Shown: positions 15,260-22,536 of the stretch, one piece after another
Layout of the letters: each line of letters begins with the position of its first letter
Position numbering within the stretch: position 1 is the first letter of the stretch
Virus record (IMG/VR): IMGVR_UViG_3300037245_000515
Location: 1-26,486 of that record
DNA: 26,486 bases
Reading direction: 5' to 3' (one strand)
DNA from: a virus
Made by a program: the position numbers and the translations under genes
The notes under the pieces: model-generated
What the model saw: only the letters and a program-made list of their open reading frames with translations
Database searches by the model: none
Told to the model about the DNA's origin: nothing

Positions 15260-15486
15260 TAGATCACCGAATTAACAAAGCAGATTGCAACCACCGGCTG
15301 TTCTGCTGCTCCTATTAGTGTACCGTTTCCCCACTTGTCCAAAGCCAGTCGTTGCCCTATCCGTACTCTGCTTGCCTGAGCATCGACTGGTCTACAATTA
15401 TTCATGTGTTCCGTGGTGAGTTCAGGGGCATGTCCCAAGAGACTACCCCTAAACAAACCTTTAATCGGTGGCAATAATTCTGCCAT
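15259..15486 (-). CDS. Short tail-associated protein (75 aa), possible split N-terminus of the nozzle protein
   Basis: 75 residues with TAATG overlaps at both ends, so it is clearly translated within the cluster. The sequence (SLLGHAPELTTEHMNNCRPV, then RVRIGQRLALDKWG) resembles the beginning of phage tail/nozzle proteins, where an N-terminal arm of the form N-x-RP-x-(D)...R-x-QR precedes the first propeller strand. It ends at AEQPVVAICFVNSVI, a first beta strand. It is too short to be a complete nozzle. The N-terminal arm and body (the 544-residue protein) may now be separate polypeptides. Function otherwise unknown. Confidence 0.65.
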   Translation of the reverse strand: MAELLPPIKGLFRGSLLGHAPELTTEHMNNCRPVDAQASRVRIGQRLALDKWGNGTLIGAAEQPVVAICFVNSVI

Positions 15487-15788
15487 TACGTCCTCCAGAG
15501 AATATACACTTTCTCGCCCGTTGTTCCAGCGAAGAATAGTTTATTCGTATTACTGATTGGTATGATGATAGGATGAGCAGCCGGTAGAACTGCACCAGCA
15601 GCCGCACCAGCAGCCGACCCAGCAACGGAAACTGTCTTACCAGCTTCGGGCCAAATCTGTACCTCTCTGCATACCTGATTGGCACCCTGACCCTTAGAGT
15701 CAACGAAGGTGACAACCTCTACATCAAAGCCCCCTGATACAATACCAGATGGGGCAGCGTTATCTTTTTCGTGTCCGTCTGATGCCAT
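15486..15788 (-). CDS. Small beta-rich virion protein (100 aa)
   Basis: 100 residues. The strands VEVVTFVD, CREVQIWPEAG, HPIIIPISNTNKLFFAG and EKVYILWR suggest a small beta-sandwich. A flexible Ala/Gly insert (AAGAAAGAVLPAAH) sits at about 60-72. There is no signal peptide or membrane segment. It is sandwiched between virion genes and begins behind GTAAAGGAAAAATC. A structural or fibre-attachment role is suggested by context only. Confidence 0.65.
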   Translation of the reverse strand: MASDGHEKDNAAPSGIVSGGFDVEVVTFVDSKGQGANQVCREVQIWPEAGKTVSVAGSAAGAAAGAVLPAAHPIIIPISNTNKLFFAGTTGEKVYILWRT

Positions 15789-15798
15789 GATTTTTCCT

Positions 15799-16287
15799 TT
15801 ACGACTGGTTCAGTTGAATCTCTTCTGTAGGCCCGTCTTTGAGTTCGAGGTTGGTCGAAAGGTAATAGACTTCGATCAACATCTTACCAGCCGATACCGA
15901 TGTGTAATCAGCATCCACAGTAACTACAGCAATAACTGATGTGTCCGAACCATTAGCAATGACTCCAACATCCGCAGAGATAATTGCCGACTTGACCAGA
16001 TTTCTCGCCTTTGCAAATACGTTGTGTGTGCTTGCCTGCGAGTACGCATTGTCATCACCAGCATTACCAAGTTTCAATACAGCACTGACATCGCCAGCAA
16101 AGCCCTCAGATACTGTTACCTTGGAACCAATGACAAAGGAACCAGCCGGTATCTGTTTGTTCAATGTCTTTGTGCCAGTTGCTCCACTGTCAACCAGATC
16201 ACTAAACTTTATAATCTGAGATACCTTACGTATCCCCATGCCTGTCCCACTTCTTTCCATTGTAGCTTCACAGTTTCCTGCACTCAT
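15799..16287 (-). CDS. Beta-rich structural protein (162 aa)
   Basis: 162 residues. A central beta-sandwich-like core runs from about residue 35: TLNKQIPAGSFVIGSKVTVS, GDVSAVLKLGNAGDDNAYS, DVGVIANGSDTSVIAVVTVD and GKMLIEVYYLS. Its repeated Gly/Asp turns and the final YYL strand are usual for head-decoration or tail-surface proteins. In-frame ATGs at codons 10 and 17 are alternative starts, but GAAAGGGAAAG stands correctly before the first. The gene lies ten bases before the 100-residue gene and follows the adaptor. Confidence 0.7.
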   Translation of the reverse strand: MSAGNCEATMERSGTGMGIRKVSQIIKFSDLVDSGATGTKTLNKQIPAGSFVIGSKVTVSEGFAGDVSAVLKLGNAGDDNAYSQASTHNVFAKARNLVKSAIISADVGVIANGSDTSVIAVVTVDADYTSVSAGKMLIEVYYLSTNLELKDGPTEEIQLNQS

Positions 16288-16299
16288 GTCTTTCCCTTT

Positions 16300-17070
16300 C
16301 TAAAGTTCTTGTCCGTATACCGTCATGCTTCCTCTCGGAATCCACCACTTCCTGTAATCAAAAATCGAACCCCGTCTGATACCTCCATCGTGTACCTCAC
16401 CAACGGTATCCGGTGCAACGCCTTTGTCTTTTCTTATCAGAGACTGAATCAACTCTACTGCTTTCGCGGTCTCAACTCCGATCTTCTCATCTTCTTGGTT
16501 CTCTGCAATAGCAAGACAGCACTGCAAGATAGCCTCTGACTCCAGTGGGCCTCCGATGAAATAATCGGTATCACTCTCTGGTCTATCAGGAAGCATCACG
16601 TAAGTACTGTTTAGAGTAGAGGTGGATGTCGGTGTAGGATAAACAATCATTTCCTTTATCGACCCAACGCTCTTATCAAACTTAACTGTGCGGATAGAAT
16701 ACATTGTGGGGAAACTGAAATACTCCAGATTGTTTCTGCCCCGCATAATCTTCTGCTCTGTTGTGTTTTCTAACCACTGGCCTCTTCGCTGTTCCTCATC
16801 ATACTCCAGCTTACGATAGAACCTGTCAAAATCTTTTGGTACCGGGTACTCCCACTTGTTCGTCTCCAGTGTGATCTTCCACGGTTGTCTCAGGAACGAC
16901 CAAACATACGTCTCTGATTCTTTCGGATTGATCGGTGACAGAAACTTCATGTATCCCCGGTATACTATATCCTTGGCCTTTGCAACATCGGTAGCTACGT
17001 TGAAGTCCATACCCAAGAACTCACCTACCTTTGTGTACGCATCCAAAAATTTCCATCTCATATCTGCCAT
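16300..17070 (-). CDS. Head-tail adaptor / connector protein
   Basis: 256 residues. The N-terminus is helical (DVAKAKDIVYRGYMKFLSPI) followed by WSFLRQPWKITLETNKWEYP, a pattern seen in phage head-tail adaptor proteins: helix, hydrophobic WSFL strand, then V-P-x-DF (VPKDFDRFYR). The middle is strand-rich (PTMYSIRTVKFD, IVYPTPT), and the C-terminal helices (ESEAILQCCLAIAENQEDEK, AKAVELIQSLIRKDK) would form the ring's helical bundle. The adaptor attaches below the portal and joins it to the nozzle. The assignment is from sequence pattern, size and location between capsid and tail genes, not from a database match. Confidence 0.72.
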   Translation of the reverse strand: MADMRWKFLDAYTKVGEFLGMDFNVATDVAKAKDIVYRGYMKFLSPINPKESETYVWSFLRQPWKITLETNKWEYPVPKDFDRFYRKLEYDEEQRRGQWLENTTEQKIMRGRNNLEYFSFPTMYSIRTVKFDKSVGSIKEMIVYPTPTSTSTLNSTYVMLPDRPESDTDYFIGGPLESEAILQCCLAIAENQEDEKIGVETAKAVELIQSLIRKDKGVAPDTVGEVHDGGIRRGSIFDYRKWWIPRGSMTVYGQEL

Positions 17071-17130
17071 GTCAATTCCTTATAATGTGACAGAGCCGGT
17101 CTTCCATGACCATGCCCCATCGGGAGACAG

Positions 17131-17472
17131 TTACTCTTTGTCTTTATCTTTGTCCTTATCCAACAAGAACACTCTCAGAATAGCTTCCTCATATCTCTTA
17201 CCACCCAACGAATACTGTCTCATCTGTGGGTTGTGAGGACGTTCGATAAGAATGTTCATTACTTTCTTCAAGATTGCGAGTTCAGCATCAGTGATCTCTA
17301 TTGTCTCTTTGTCACATCCAAGTATACTTCTCGCAAGAATAATACCATCGCAGGTCTCAATGCCGTTCCGGTACATGCCGGGCATTCTCAGCATCTCAGA
17401 TAGTTCCTTCTTTACGTCGATCTCTTTTTCTTCACCCTCTGCCATGTAGTTCTGCAAATTCAATACGTGCAT
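17131..17472 (-). CDS. Small protein with (KD)n tail (113 aa), possible assembly factor
   Basis: The ATG at 17472 follows TTGGAGACAG; the longer in-frame extension runs into the terminator hairpin and is rejected. The 113 residues are helical (EKEIDVKKELSEMLRMPGMY, DAELAILKKVMNILIER) and end in an alternating Lys-Asp run, KDKDKDKDKE. It is the first gene downstream of the terminator after the decoration gene and stands 60 bases before the adaptor gene. Short helical proteins in this place may be head-completion or assembly factors. The function is not known. Confidence 0.7.
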   Translation of the reverse strand: MHVLNLQNYMAEGEEKEIDVKKELSEMLRMPGMYRNGIETCDGIILARSILGCDKETIEITDAELAILKKVMNILIERPHNPQMRQYSLGGKRYEEAILRVFLLDKDKDKDKE

Positions 17473-17484
17473 TTTTCTGTCTCC

Positions 17485-17519
17485 AAGAAAATAGGGGGTG
17501 AGCCAAATTGCCCACCCCC
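17485..17519 (-). terminator. Terminator after the decoration gene
   Basis: The bases 17494-17503 and 17510-17519 form a 10-bp GC-rich stem (GGGGGTGAGC with GCCCACCCCC, one G-U pair) and a six-base loop. Read on the - strand it is followed by TATTTTCTT, a partial U-tract. It begins 12 bases after the decoration stop codon and overlaps no gene. A partial terminator would reduce expression of the tail genes relative to capsid genes. Confidence 0.75.
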
Positions 17520-17531
17520 AACAATACTTCT

Positions 17532-18794
17532 TTAACCTTCCTGTGCAAACTGAACCCAATCATAGATCACGACATCATCCTCAGCCGCACCATTCTTGGT
17601 GGCCAGAGTCGCTACCATAACAGCATCCTCCGGGAAGTCATCCCCACCAGCCGCAATATCAGCAGCCAAGATCGGGTCTGCATTGTCAACACCATCCACA
17701 TAAATGCGAATGTCTGTACCATCGTAGTACATACCAAGAGTGGTGTACTCATTGATAGTCAAAGCCTTGACATCGGCAGCATGGATGATCGGAGTCTCAC
17801 CGACAGCCACATAGACCGCATCAACACCAGTTGCATCCGCATGGAAACTCTGGAAACCCAAAGCGTTGGAGTCGATCAGAGCCGCACCATTGTCAGCAAT
17901 CAGATCACCAACGAGTTCCTGCCCTGTAAGCAACCCAAGGAAAAACCCAATGTCATCTGCTGTGACGGTGTTAGTTTTCAGCCTTGCCTCGAACGCCCAT
18001 TTCTTACCACCATTAGCAAGAATAGGACAAGCGTACTGAATCTCAACTGCATCATTATCAGCCGAACCCAGCATCTGCAATGCTCCGACAGCTTCGGAAT
18101 TCACACTGATGTTAGCAGTGGTATCACTGTACGAATTAGCAGGAACATCACTGCCCCTACGGAAGTCAGCCTCGACCAAAGAACCAGACATAGGATTCTC
18201 TCTCAACTGTTTCAAGTTGAAGTTTTTCCATATTGCATCTGTGGGAAGCTGAACAGCAGTACGACTCGAAGCCGTTACAACATCAGCACCATCACATGCC
18301 GCGATAGGAGAAACCTTAGCCAGAACAAGACCGGCAACACTTGAGCGATCAACGGTCTCAACAGCTACAGCTACACAAGGCAGTGCAGTACTGTCATTAA
18401 CCAATGTCTTCTCACCCGCTTCAAGGTACAACTTATCCCCAGCCGTGATACTCTTGTCCGTGTAGACGTTGAGATACGACTCATTGGGAACATAGATATC
18501 AATCCAACGAGGACCGATAAGACCATCTGCATCACTACAAGCATGACCAGCGAAGTAAGCTGCGTTGTCTGCGGTAACCAATTCCACACGCATGAACTTG
18601 CCTTCGTTCTGTCCACCGTCATCCGTGGTACCACTGCGAGGCAGGGCAGCAAGGGCGGTGTTCACGCCATTGATATTGTCAGTAGAATCTACATTGTAGG
18701 CTACCGGCATTCCTTCTTTGATTACTACAGCCGCTTCAAAATAAACTTTCTTCCGAAAGGCTTGGGCTTCTTGACCCATTACACTTTCACTCAT
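17532..18794 (-). CDS. Head decoration-like protein with lectin-like C-terminal domain (420 aa)
   Basis: 420 residues in two parts. About 10-165 resembles phage head decoration proteins: a beta barrel of short strands with AAVVIKEGMPVAYN, a central ITAGDKLYLEAGEKTLVND and the final VAVAVETVD...VAGLVLAKV. About 185-420 is a jelly-roll domain of the concanavalin/LamG kind, with WAFEARLKTNTVTADDIGFF, LGMYYDGTDIRIYVDGVD and DVVIYDWVQFAQEG. The gene lies directly after the putative capsid gene, has its own ribosome binding site (AGGAGAG) and is flanked by hairpins, as expected for an abundant protein. It probably trims the capsid surface and may bind glycans; binding is inferred. Confidence 0.72.
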   Translation of the reverse strand: MSESVMGQEAQAFRKKVYFEAAVVIKEGMPVAYNVDSTDNINGVNTALAALPRSGTTDDGGQNEGKFMRVELVTADNAAYFAGHACSDADGLIGPRWIDIYVPNESYLNVYTDKSITAGDKLYLEAGEKTLVNDSTALPCVAVAVETVDRSSVAGLVLAKVSPIAACDGADVVTASSRTAVQLPTDAIWKNFNLKQLRENPMSGSLVEADFRRGSDVPANSYSDTTANISVNSEAVGALQMLGSADNDAVEIQYACPILANGGKKWAFEARLKTNTVTADDIGFFLGLLTGQELVGDLIADNGAALIDSNALGFQSFHADATGVDAVYVAVGETPIIHAADVKALTINEYTTLGMYYDGTDIRIYVDGVDNADPILAADIAAGGDDFPEDAVMVATLATKNGAAEDDVVIYDWVQFAQEG

Positions 18795-18849
18795 GTTACT
18801 CTCCTGTTAAAGAATTATTTTTATTCTACTAAATGCAGATCAAGGTGAA

Positions 18850-18877
18850 CCGGTGAGGGTTTACAAGCCCCCACCGG
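18850..18877 (-). terminator. GC-rich hairpin after the major capsid gene
   Basis: The bases 18850-18859 (CCGGTGAGGG) pair with 18868-18877 (CCCCCACCGG) as a 10-bp stem with one G-U pair and an eight-base loop, starting nine bases after the capsid stop codon. The - strand downstream has no clear U-tract (TTCACCTTGATC). It is therefore better seen as a partial terminator or an RNA 3'-end stabiliser. The following leader to the decoration gene is A/T-rich and might hold a promoter, but no convincing -35/-10 pair is seen. Confidence 0.65.
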
Positions 18878-18885
18878 ATAATAGG

Positions 18886-19974
18886 TTACTGCTGCGAAAT
18901 CAGGAAGCCAGCCCGTTGCCTGTTTGTACAGGTAATTGCCAACGATACATCCAAGGCAACCGTCAGGGTGTTATGATTATTATCTCTTGGCGTTGGTTTG
19001 CCGAGAGTAAAATCATTCTCTCTGAGAACACGAATCTTGAAGTAGTCATGGTTGACGCCATAAATCGGGTCAGTACCCATGACCGTACTATAAGTAGCAC
19101 TGTCATCAAGGAACGGAACATACACAAAGGGAACACCTTTGTACAAAACACGACCGAAATACTTGGCAAGGTCAGGACCAACATTGTCGTCCATCTTACG
19201 AGCCAGAGCCTCAAGGTTTCCGATTACGTTATCATTACTGTAATAACGGAAAGGAGTTGGGGATGTCTCTTTTGCCACTGCTACGGGAATCATGGTCGGG
19301 ATGAAGTGAGTCTTTCTGGTGGCTCTCGCCATGAGGTCCAGAAGGTTATCACCAAACTGACCATTATGGTCTGCGTAGTACGAAGCCCAACGAGGTTTGT
19401 CAGAAGCGGAGCAACTGATTCCACCAAGATCGTAAAGGGTTCCAGAGCCATCATTATAACGGCCACTGTACGCATTCCACGCACCGGTACTATCATCAGT
19501 ACCAAGAGACAACCACGAAGCAAGACCGTGTGGGTTCTTCTTGTCGGCTGCTTTGGACGGGGGAAGAATCAACTTCACCTGCAAAAGTTCACCAAACTCA
19601 CGGTACATGTTCAACTGTTTGCCTGTCAGGTACTTATAGATTCGTACCTTGTTGCCGGTGTTCATTGCCAACTCAAGACGACTGTAATCCATGTTCGTTG
19701 TAGCATGTGCCCAGCGAACTATGATCTCTTCATCCGTGTTGACTACGTTATGGGTATCCTCTTCCCACAGCGAAATCATCTTGGCGTTACCGGTATCCTT
19801 CAAAGTGATGAAGTCCTTGATAGAGTCACCACTATCACGCTCCGCACTTTGCATCCATGTGTTATACAACTCATGGCTGATATCATTGAAAGTCATCTCC
19901 AAAGCTTCCTTACGGTAAGAAGCCAGAGTAGCTATTCCAACGTCTACTGCTTGTTCTACTGTGATGTCACTCAT
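18886..19974 (-). CDS. Putative major capsid protein (362 aa)
   Basis: 362 residues, a usual length for a major capsid protein. It lies directly after the acidic scaffold gene and before the decoration gene, the standard order. The N-terminus is helical (VGIATLASYRKEALEMTFND), followed by mixed alpha/beta sequence; the C-terminus ends with a strand and an R-rich turn (LAITCTNRQRAGFL). An HK97-like fold is the expectation for tailed phages, not something that can be seen directly. The ribosome binding site AAAAAGGAG is strong, and the hairpin after the stop is consistent with a highly expressed message. Confidence 0.8.
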   Translation of the reverse strand: MSDITVEQAVDVGIATLASYRKEALEMTFNDISHELYNTWMQSAERDSGDSIKDFITLKDTGNAKMISLWEEDTHNVVNTDEEIIVRWAHATTNMDYSRLELAMNTGNKVRIYKYLTGKQLNMYREFGELLQVKLILPPSKAADKKNPHGLASWLSLGTDDSTGAWNAYSGRYNDGSGTLYDLGGISCSASDKPRWASYYADHNGQFGDNLLDLMARATRKTHFIPTMIPVAVAKETSPTPFRYYSNDNVIGNLEALARKMDDNVGPDLAKYFGRVLYKGVPFVYVPFLDDSATYSTVMGTDPIYGVNHDYFKIRVLRENDFTLGKPTPRDNNHNTLTVALDVSLAITCTNRQRAGFLISQQ

Positions 19975-19992
19975 TGACAGTTTCTCCTTTTT

Positions 19993-21018
19993 CTACGCCT
20001 CGACACCTGCTTTCTTAAAAGCATCAGCCACGACTTTCTCCATCGCTGCATCCGTGCCGGGCTTGGGTTGTTTTTTCTGATGTTTGTTACGGTTGGGGCG
20101 AGTTGTCATCTGCTTCGACCGGCCACGGAGTTCCTTTGCTACTTTCCGCATTGCCTTCTTTTCCCCGTTCTCTCCTTCGTAAAGTGTGACTGCACCATCC
20201 AGACATTCCTTGAATGTTCCGAACTTACCCGTATCATACAAGGCGGTAGCCTGTCCGTAGATAGACGCTCTTGCTTTCACAGAACGGTTTCTCTCGTCAG
20301 GGACGCCATCGCTATTCAGCGGGAGTTTGTCATACTGTCCGAAGATGGGGTGGTCCTTAGTCAGATCATCCAGCCTCTTGTTAGTATCGCAGAAATTTTC
20401 ATACGCCTCTTTGTTCTTAGCTGACTGTGCTCTCACTTCATCTGCTTCTGCTACAGTGTTTAGAGAGGTTGTCAACTTTTCGACTGTAGTACTGAGACCC
20501 TTCAATGCGATGGCTACGGCAGGATTATCTTTCTCCAACGCTGCCATATCTTCATCACTGATTAGCCCTTCGGTCTCAACCTTCTCAGTCTTTTTAGGAA
20601 CCACAACGCTATCTTCCTCAGAAGATTCCTTAACGTCCTTGGTTTCCAGCAATGATAAGATGTCCTTTACAATGTCAGGGTCAACATCGTTAAGCTTCTG
20701 AACCATCTCAGCACTGTATCCCAACACATCAATACCTTCGACTTCAACATCATCATCGGCCTCAGCCTCGTCGTCGTCATGCTCATCGGCATCATCTGTA
20801 TCGTCGTCAACACCTTTCTCGGTGTCGTCATCATCGGCCTCAGCCGAATCTTTATCGACCTTGCCTTTGTCGTCGTCATCAGAATCTATATACTGATCAT
20901 CGTCGTCGTCGGCATTGTCGTCATTTACTGCATCAATAGCTTTGGCAACCGACTCTGGTACACCATCAACCATTTTTTCTTCGCTGTCTACTATTTCGTT
21001 ACCATCTTTGTCTAACAT
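19993..21018 (-). CDS. Capsid scaffolding protein
   Basis: 341 residues. The N-terminal third (about 33-94) is a run of Asp and Glu with few other residues. The middle (about 100-235) is helical with a coiled-coil tendency (VAIALKGLSTTVEKLTTSLN). The C-terminus is strongly basic (KELRGRSKQMTTRPNRNKHQ) and ends in a short amphipathic helix (MEKVVADAFKKAGVEA). An acidic N-terminus with a basic C-terminal helix that binds the shell is typical of scaffolding proteins of short-tailed phages. It lies 18 bases before the capsid gene, and its start is one base after the preceding stop. Confidence 0.85.
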   Translation of the reverse strand: MLDKDGNEIVDSEEKMVDGVPESVAKAIDAVNDDNADDDDDQYIDSDDDDKGKVDKDSAEADDDDTEKGVDDDTDDADEHDDDEAEADDDVEVEGIDVLGYSAEMVQKLNDVDPDIVKDILSLLETKDVKESSEEDSVVVPKKTEKVETEGLISDEDMAALEKDNPAVAIALKGLSTTVEKLTTSLNTVAEADEVRAQSAKNKEAYENFCDTNKRLDDLTKDHPIFGQYDKLPLNSDGVPDERNRSVKARASIYGQATALYDTGKFGTFKECLDGAVTLYEGENGEKKAMRKVAKELRGRSKQMTTRPNRNKHQKKQPKPGTDAAMEKVVADAFKKAGVEA

Positions 21019-21019
21019 A

Positions 21020-21373
21020 TTAGTCTCCCGTCTTAGCAGTACTCAGTTCAACGTCCTTGAAATCGTCTTTGGTTTTGTCCTTCTTACCCTTTGCTTGTTT
21101 ACGCAGGATAAAGCTATCGCCCTCAGCCTCAGATTTCTCGATCTCCATGTTCGATATATCCTCAAGGAAGTCAACCAGACCATCAGCCAGTTCACTCGCA
21201 AAACTCACACCCTTGATATCCTCAAGGAAGCATGTAGCCTTCTGTGTCCCAGCACTTAGTTGAATAGCCAAAGCCCAATTATCATCATCGGGTCTACGCA
21301 ACCTGATAAGCTTCATCATGGTCCCGTCACCCAAGTCCTTCTCAAAATACATACCCTTCAAATTTGTAGCCAT
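21020..21373 (-). CDS. Small head-region protein (117 aa)
   Basis: The ATG at 21373 (MATNLKGMYFEK) is used, with GGGAGACAGAC before it; the six-codon upstream extension has no ribosome site. The 117 residues have an N-terminal strand-rich part (MYFEKDLGDGTMMKLIRLRR, WALAIQLSAG) and a Lys/Asp-rich tail (KQAKGKKDKTKDD). It is coupled to the FmdB-like gene (stop TAG is the start of the leader) and to the scaffold gene. An assembly accessory role is inferred from position. No family is recognised. Confidence 0.68.
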   Translation of the reverse strand: MATNLKGMYFEKDLGDGTMMKLIRLRRPDDDNWALAIQLSAGTQKATCFLEDIKGVSFASELADGLVDFLEDISNMEIEKSEAEGDSFILRKQAKGKKDKTKDDFKDVELSTAKTGD

Positions 21374-21384
21374 GTCTGTCTCCC
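21371..21384 (-). promoter_or_regulatory. Recurrent extended ribosome binding leader
   Basis: GGGAGACAGACATG, identical to the leaders of the 1147-residue gene and the GroES-like gene. Its first G completes the TAG stop of the FmdB-like gene. Confidence 0.7.
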
Positions 21385-21722
21385 TATCCAAATGAATTTC
21401 TGTCTACCCAGCTTCGTTCATGTAGTCTTTGTTTTTGTTCGGTCAGATTCTTGAGTACCATGTTACAGTCCTTATCGAAGGTGGCACCCGGATGGATTTT
21501 GTATATAGAACCATCGTCTATCTGTGACTGATGACATCCAAGAGCAAAGGATGTTCTTTCCTTGTCACCACATACTCGATTTTGTATGGACTGTAGTGTG
21601 TGTTCCGTCTTTCCACCACATTCCTCACATGGACATTTCTCAAACTTTTTGTCTCTCTTCATGGGCTGTATGTCACTTGTGATGTGATCACACTTGTCAC
21701 AAAGAAAATTGTATACTGGCAT
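21384..21722 (-). CDS. FmdB-type zinc ribbon protein
   Basis: 112 residues. The N-terminus starts MPVYNFLCDKCDH, and cysteines at 8, 11, 30, 32 and 35 (CPCEECGG) give the FmdB-like zinc ribbon, followed by HTLQSI. FmdB-type proteins begin with M-P-x-Y-x-F-x-C-x-x-C. The rest, about 70 residues, is unlike the family and ends with a charged helix (EQKQRLHERSWVDRNSFG). This family is frequent in phage head-gene clusters, where its role is unknown, perhaps in capsid assembly or as a regulator. It starts behind AAGGGGAG and is followed directly by the 117-residue gene. Confidence 0.82.
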   Translation of the reverse strand: MPVYNFLCDKCDHITSDIQPMKRDKKFEKCPCEECGGKTEHTLQSIQNRVCGDKERTSFALGCHQSQIDDGSIYKIHPGATFDKDCNMVLKNLTEQKQRLHERSWVDRNSFG

Positions 21723-21723
21723 T

Positions 21724-22020
21724 CTATCTCCCCTTATGATCTTTACCGTTTCCTTTAGCCTCTCGCTTTAGTACGGACACATCGAAGTTGAGATACTTAA
21801 CAGACAATCGAAGCAAATCAATGTTTGCCTGTATCTCCTTCATTACGTTATCAGCCGACTCGTTTTCTTTCCGCTTCATCACATCCGTTGCGGTGGGCCA
21901 AGCTTTAGCCGGGTCCTCTTCAACGTATATTAGCCGACTGATCTCCAGCAACTGTTCACACACATGTCTCTCAAAGTCAATGTGTTTCTTAAAGCTATCT
22001 TCCAATGACAAAATACTCAT
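21724..22020 (-). CDS. Small helical head-region protein (98 aa)
   Basis: The ATG at 22020 (MSILSLEDSFKKHIDFERHV) with GGGGAAGA before it is preferred over an upstream start that would overlap the neighbour by 74 bases. The 98 residues are largely helical: HVCEQLLEISRLIYVEED, SADNVMKEIQANIDLLRLSV. The tail is basic (KREAKGNGKDHKGR). It overlaps the preceding beta-rich gene by 26 bases and precedes the FmdB-like gene by one base. Unrecognised; a minor head protein is likely. Confidence 0.68.
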   Translation of the reverse strand: MSILSLEDSFKKHIDFERHVCEQLLEISRLIYVEEDPAKAWPTATDVMKRKENESADNVMKEIQANIDLLRLSVKYLNFDVSVLKREAKGNGKDHKGR

Positions 22021-22360
22021 AAACCACATCTTCCCCAGCGTTCGCGTTCTTGATGTACACCGTACCAACAGGGTTGAACACTGCTACTTGACCTGCGGGT
22101 ACCGTAATCTCAGGGCTGTAGGTTGAATTAAAGCTTGTGTCTACTGTCAGATCGAATCCGATTGCCTTTATGATAATCAAATCAACAGTAGCAACACCAC
22201 CAAGATCAAGAGCCTCTTCGGTATCAGCAGAACTTATCTGTTTGTAGTTCTGTTGCTTTGCGGCGGGTGTCTCAGCCAAAGTAAATCTGTCCAGAAAACT
22301 TGAGTCCTTTCCAAGACCCAAGAGTTCTGCCACTATATTGATGCTGGCGGTTGCGGCCAT
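21995..22360 (-). CDS. Beta-rich head-region protein (121 aa)
   Basis: 121 residues beginning with MAATASINIVAELLGLG. The second half is strand-rich (VDLIIIKAIGFDLTVDTSFN, GQVAVFNPVGTVYIKN, EDVVYEYFVIG) like small beta-sandwich virion proteins. A short helical start precedes it. The ribosome site AAGGGG is followed by ATG two bases after the previous stop. A minor virion or decoration component is inferred from gene position between portal and scaffold. Confidence 0.7.
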   Translation of the reverse strand: MAATASINIVAELLGLGKDSSFLDRFTLAETPAAKQQNYKQISSADTEEALDLGGVATVDLIIIKAIGFDLTVDTSFNSTYSPEITVPAGQVAVFNPVGTVYIKNANAGEDVVYEYFVIGR

Positions 22361-22362
22361 CG

Positions 22363-22536
22363 TTAGCCCCTTTTCTTTTTCTTATCACGTAGTCTTTTAA
22401 TCTCAGCAGGAGACATACCAGCCGCTTTCAAACGCTTCTCGATTGCAGTGGTTCGCTCTGTCTCATGGTCTTTCTTTTTCTTCTTGCTAAAGATTCCCAT
22501 CTTTGATGCTTCACCGTATCCAATACCTTTAGGCAT
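22363..22536 (-). CDS. Small lysine-rich protein (57 aa)
   Basis: The ATG at 22536 is chosen (MPKGIGYGEASKMG), overlapping the lipoprotein stop by eight bases; a GTG start at 22548 is possible and would add four residues. The 57 residues are very basic, with KKKKK near the middle and KKKKR at the end, and a helical patch (RLKAAGMSPAEIKRLRDK). This composition suggests nucleic-acid binding or packing inside the capsid, or a small assembly factor. Function unknown. Confidence 0.65.
   Translation of the reverse strand: MPKGIGYGEASKMGIFSKKKKKDHETERTTAIEKRLKAAGMSPAEIKRLRDKKKKRG

Noticed and set aside
17071-17130. 60-base gap before the adaptor with a weak inverted repeat and a 13-codon open frame
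   Set aside because: The repeat is imperfect with no U-tract, and the tiny frame has no features; nothing can be supported here.
17508-18344. 278-codon + strand open frame opposite the decoration gene
   Set aside because: Antisense shadow; it would start inside the terminator hairpin and has no ribosome site or known motif.
18853-19977. 374-codon + strand open frame lying opposite the whole major capsid gene
   Set aside because: It is the antisense shadow of a gene supported by order, ribosome site and size. Its translation is rich in residues expected from reverse-complement codons, has no recognisable domain and lacks a suitable ribosome site.
20739-20925. Low-complexity GTC/ATC-type DNA repeat that could be taken for a microsatellite or CRISPR-like element
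   Set aside because: It encodes the Asp/Glu run of the scaffold; there are no regular spacers or direct repeats of CRISPR length.
20779-21015. Hydrophobic + strand open frame opposite the acidic scaffold region
   Set aside because: Reverse reading of GAT/GAC repeats gives Val, Ile and Ser codons, so a hydrophobic product is a by-product of the Asp-rich stretch.
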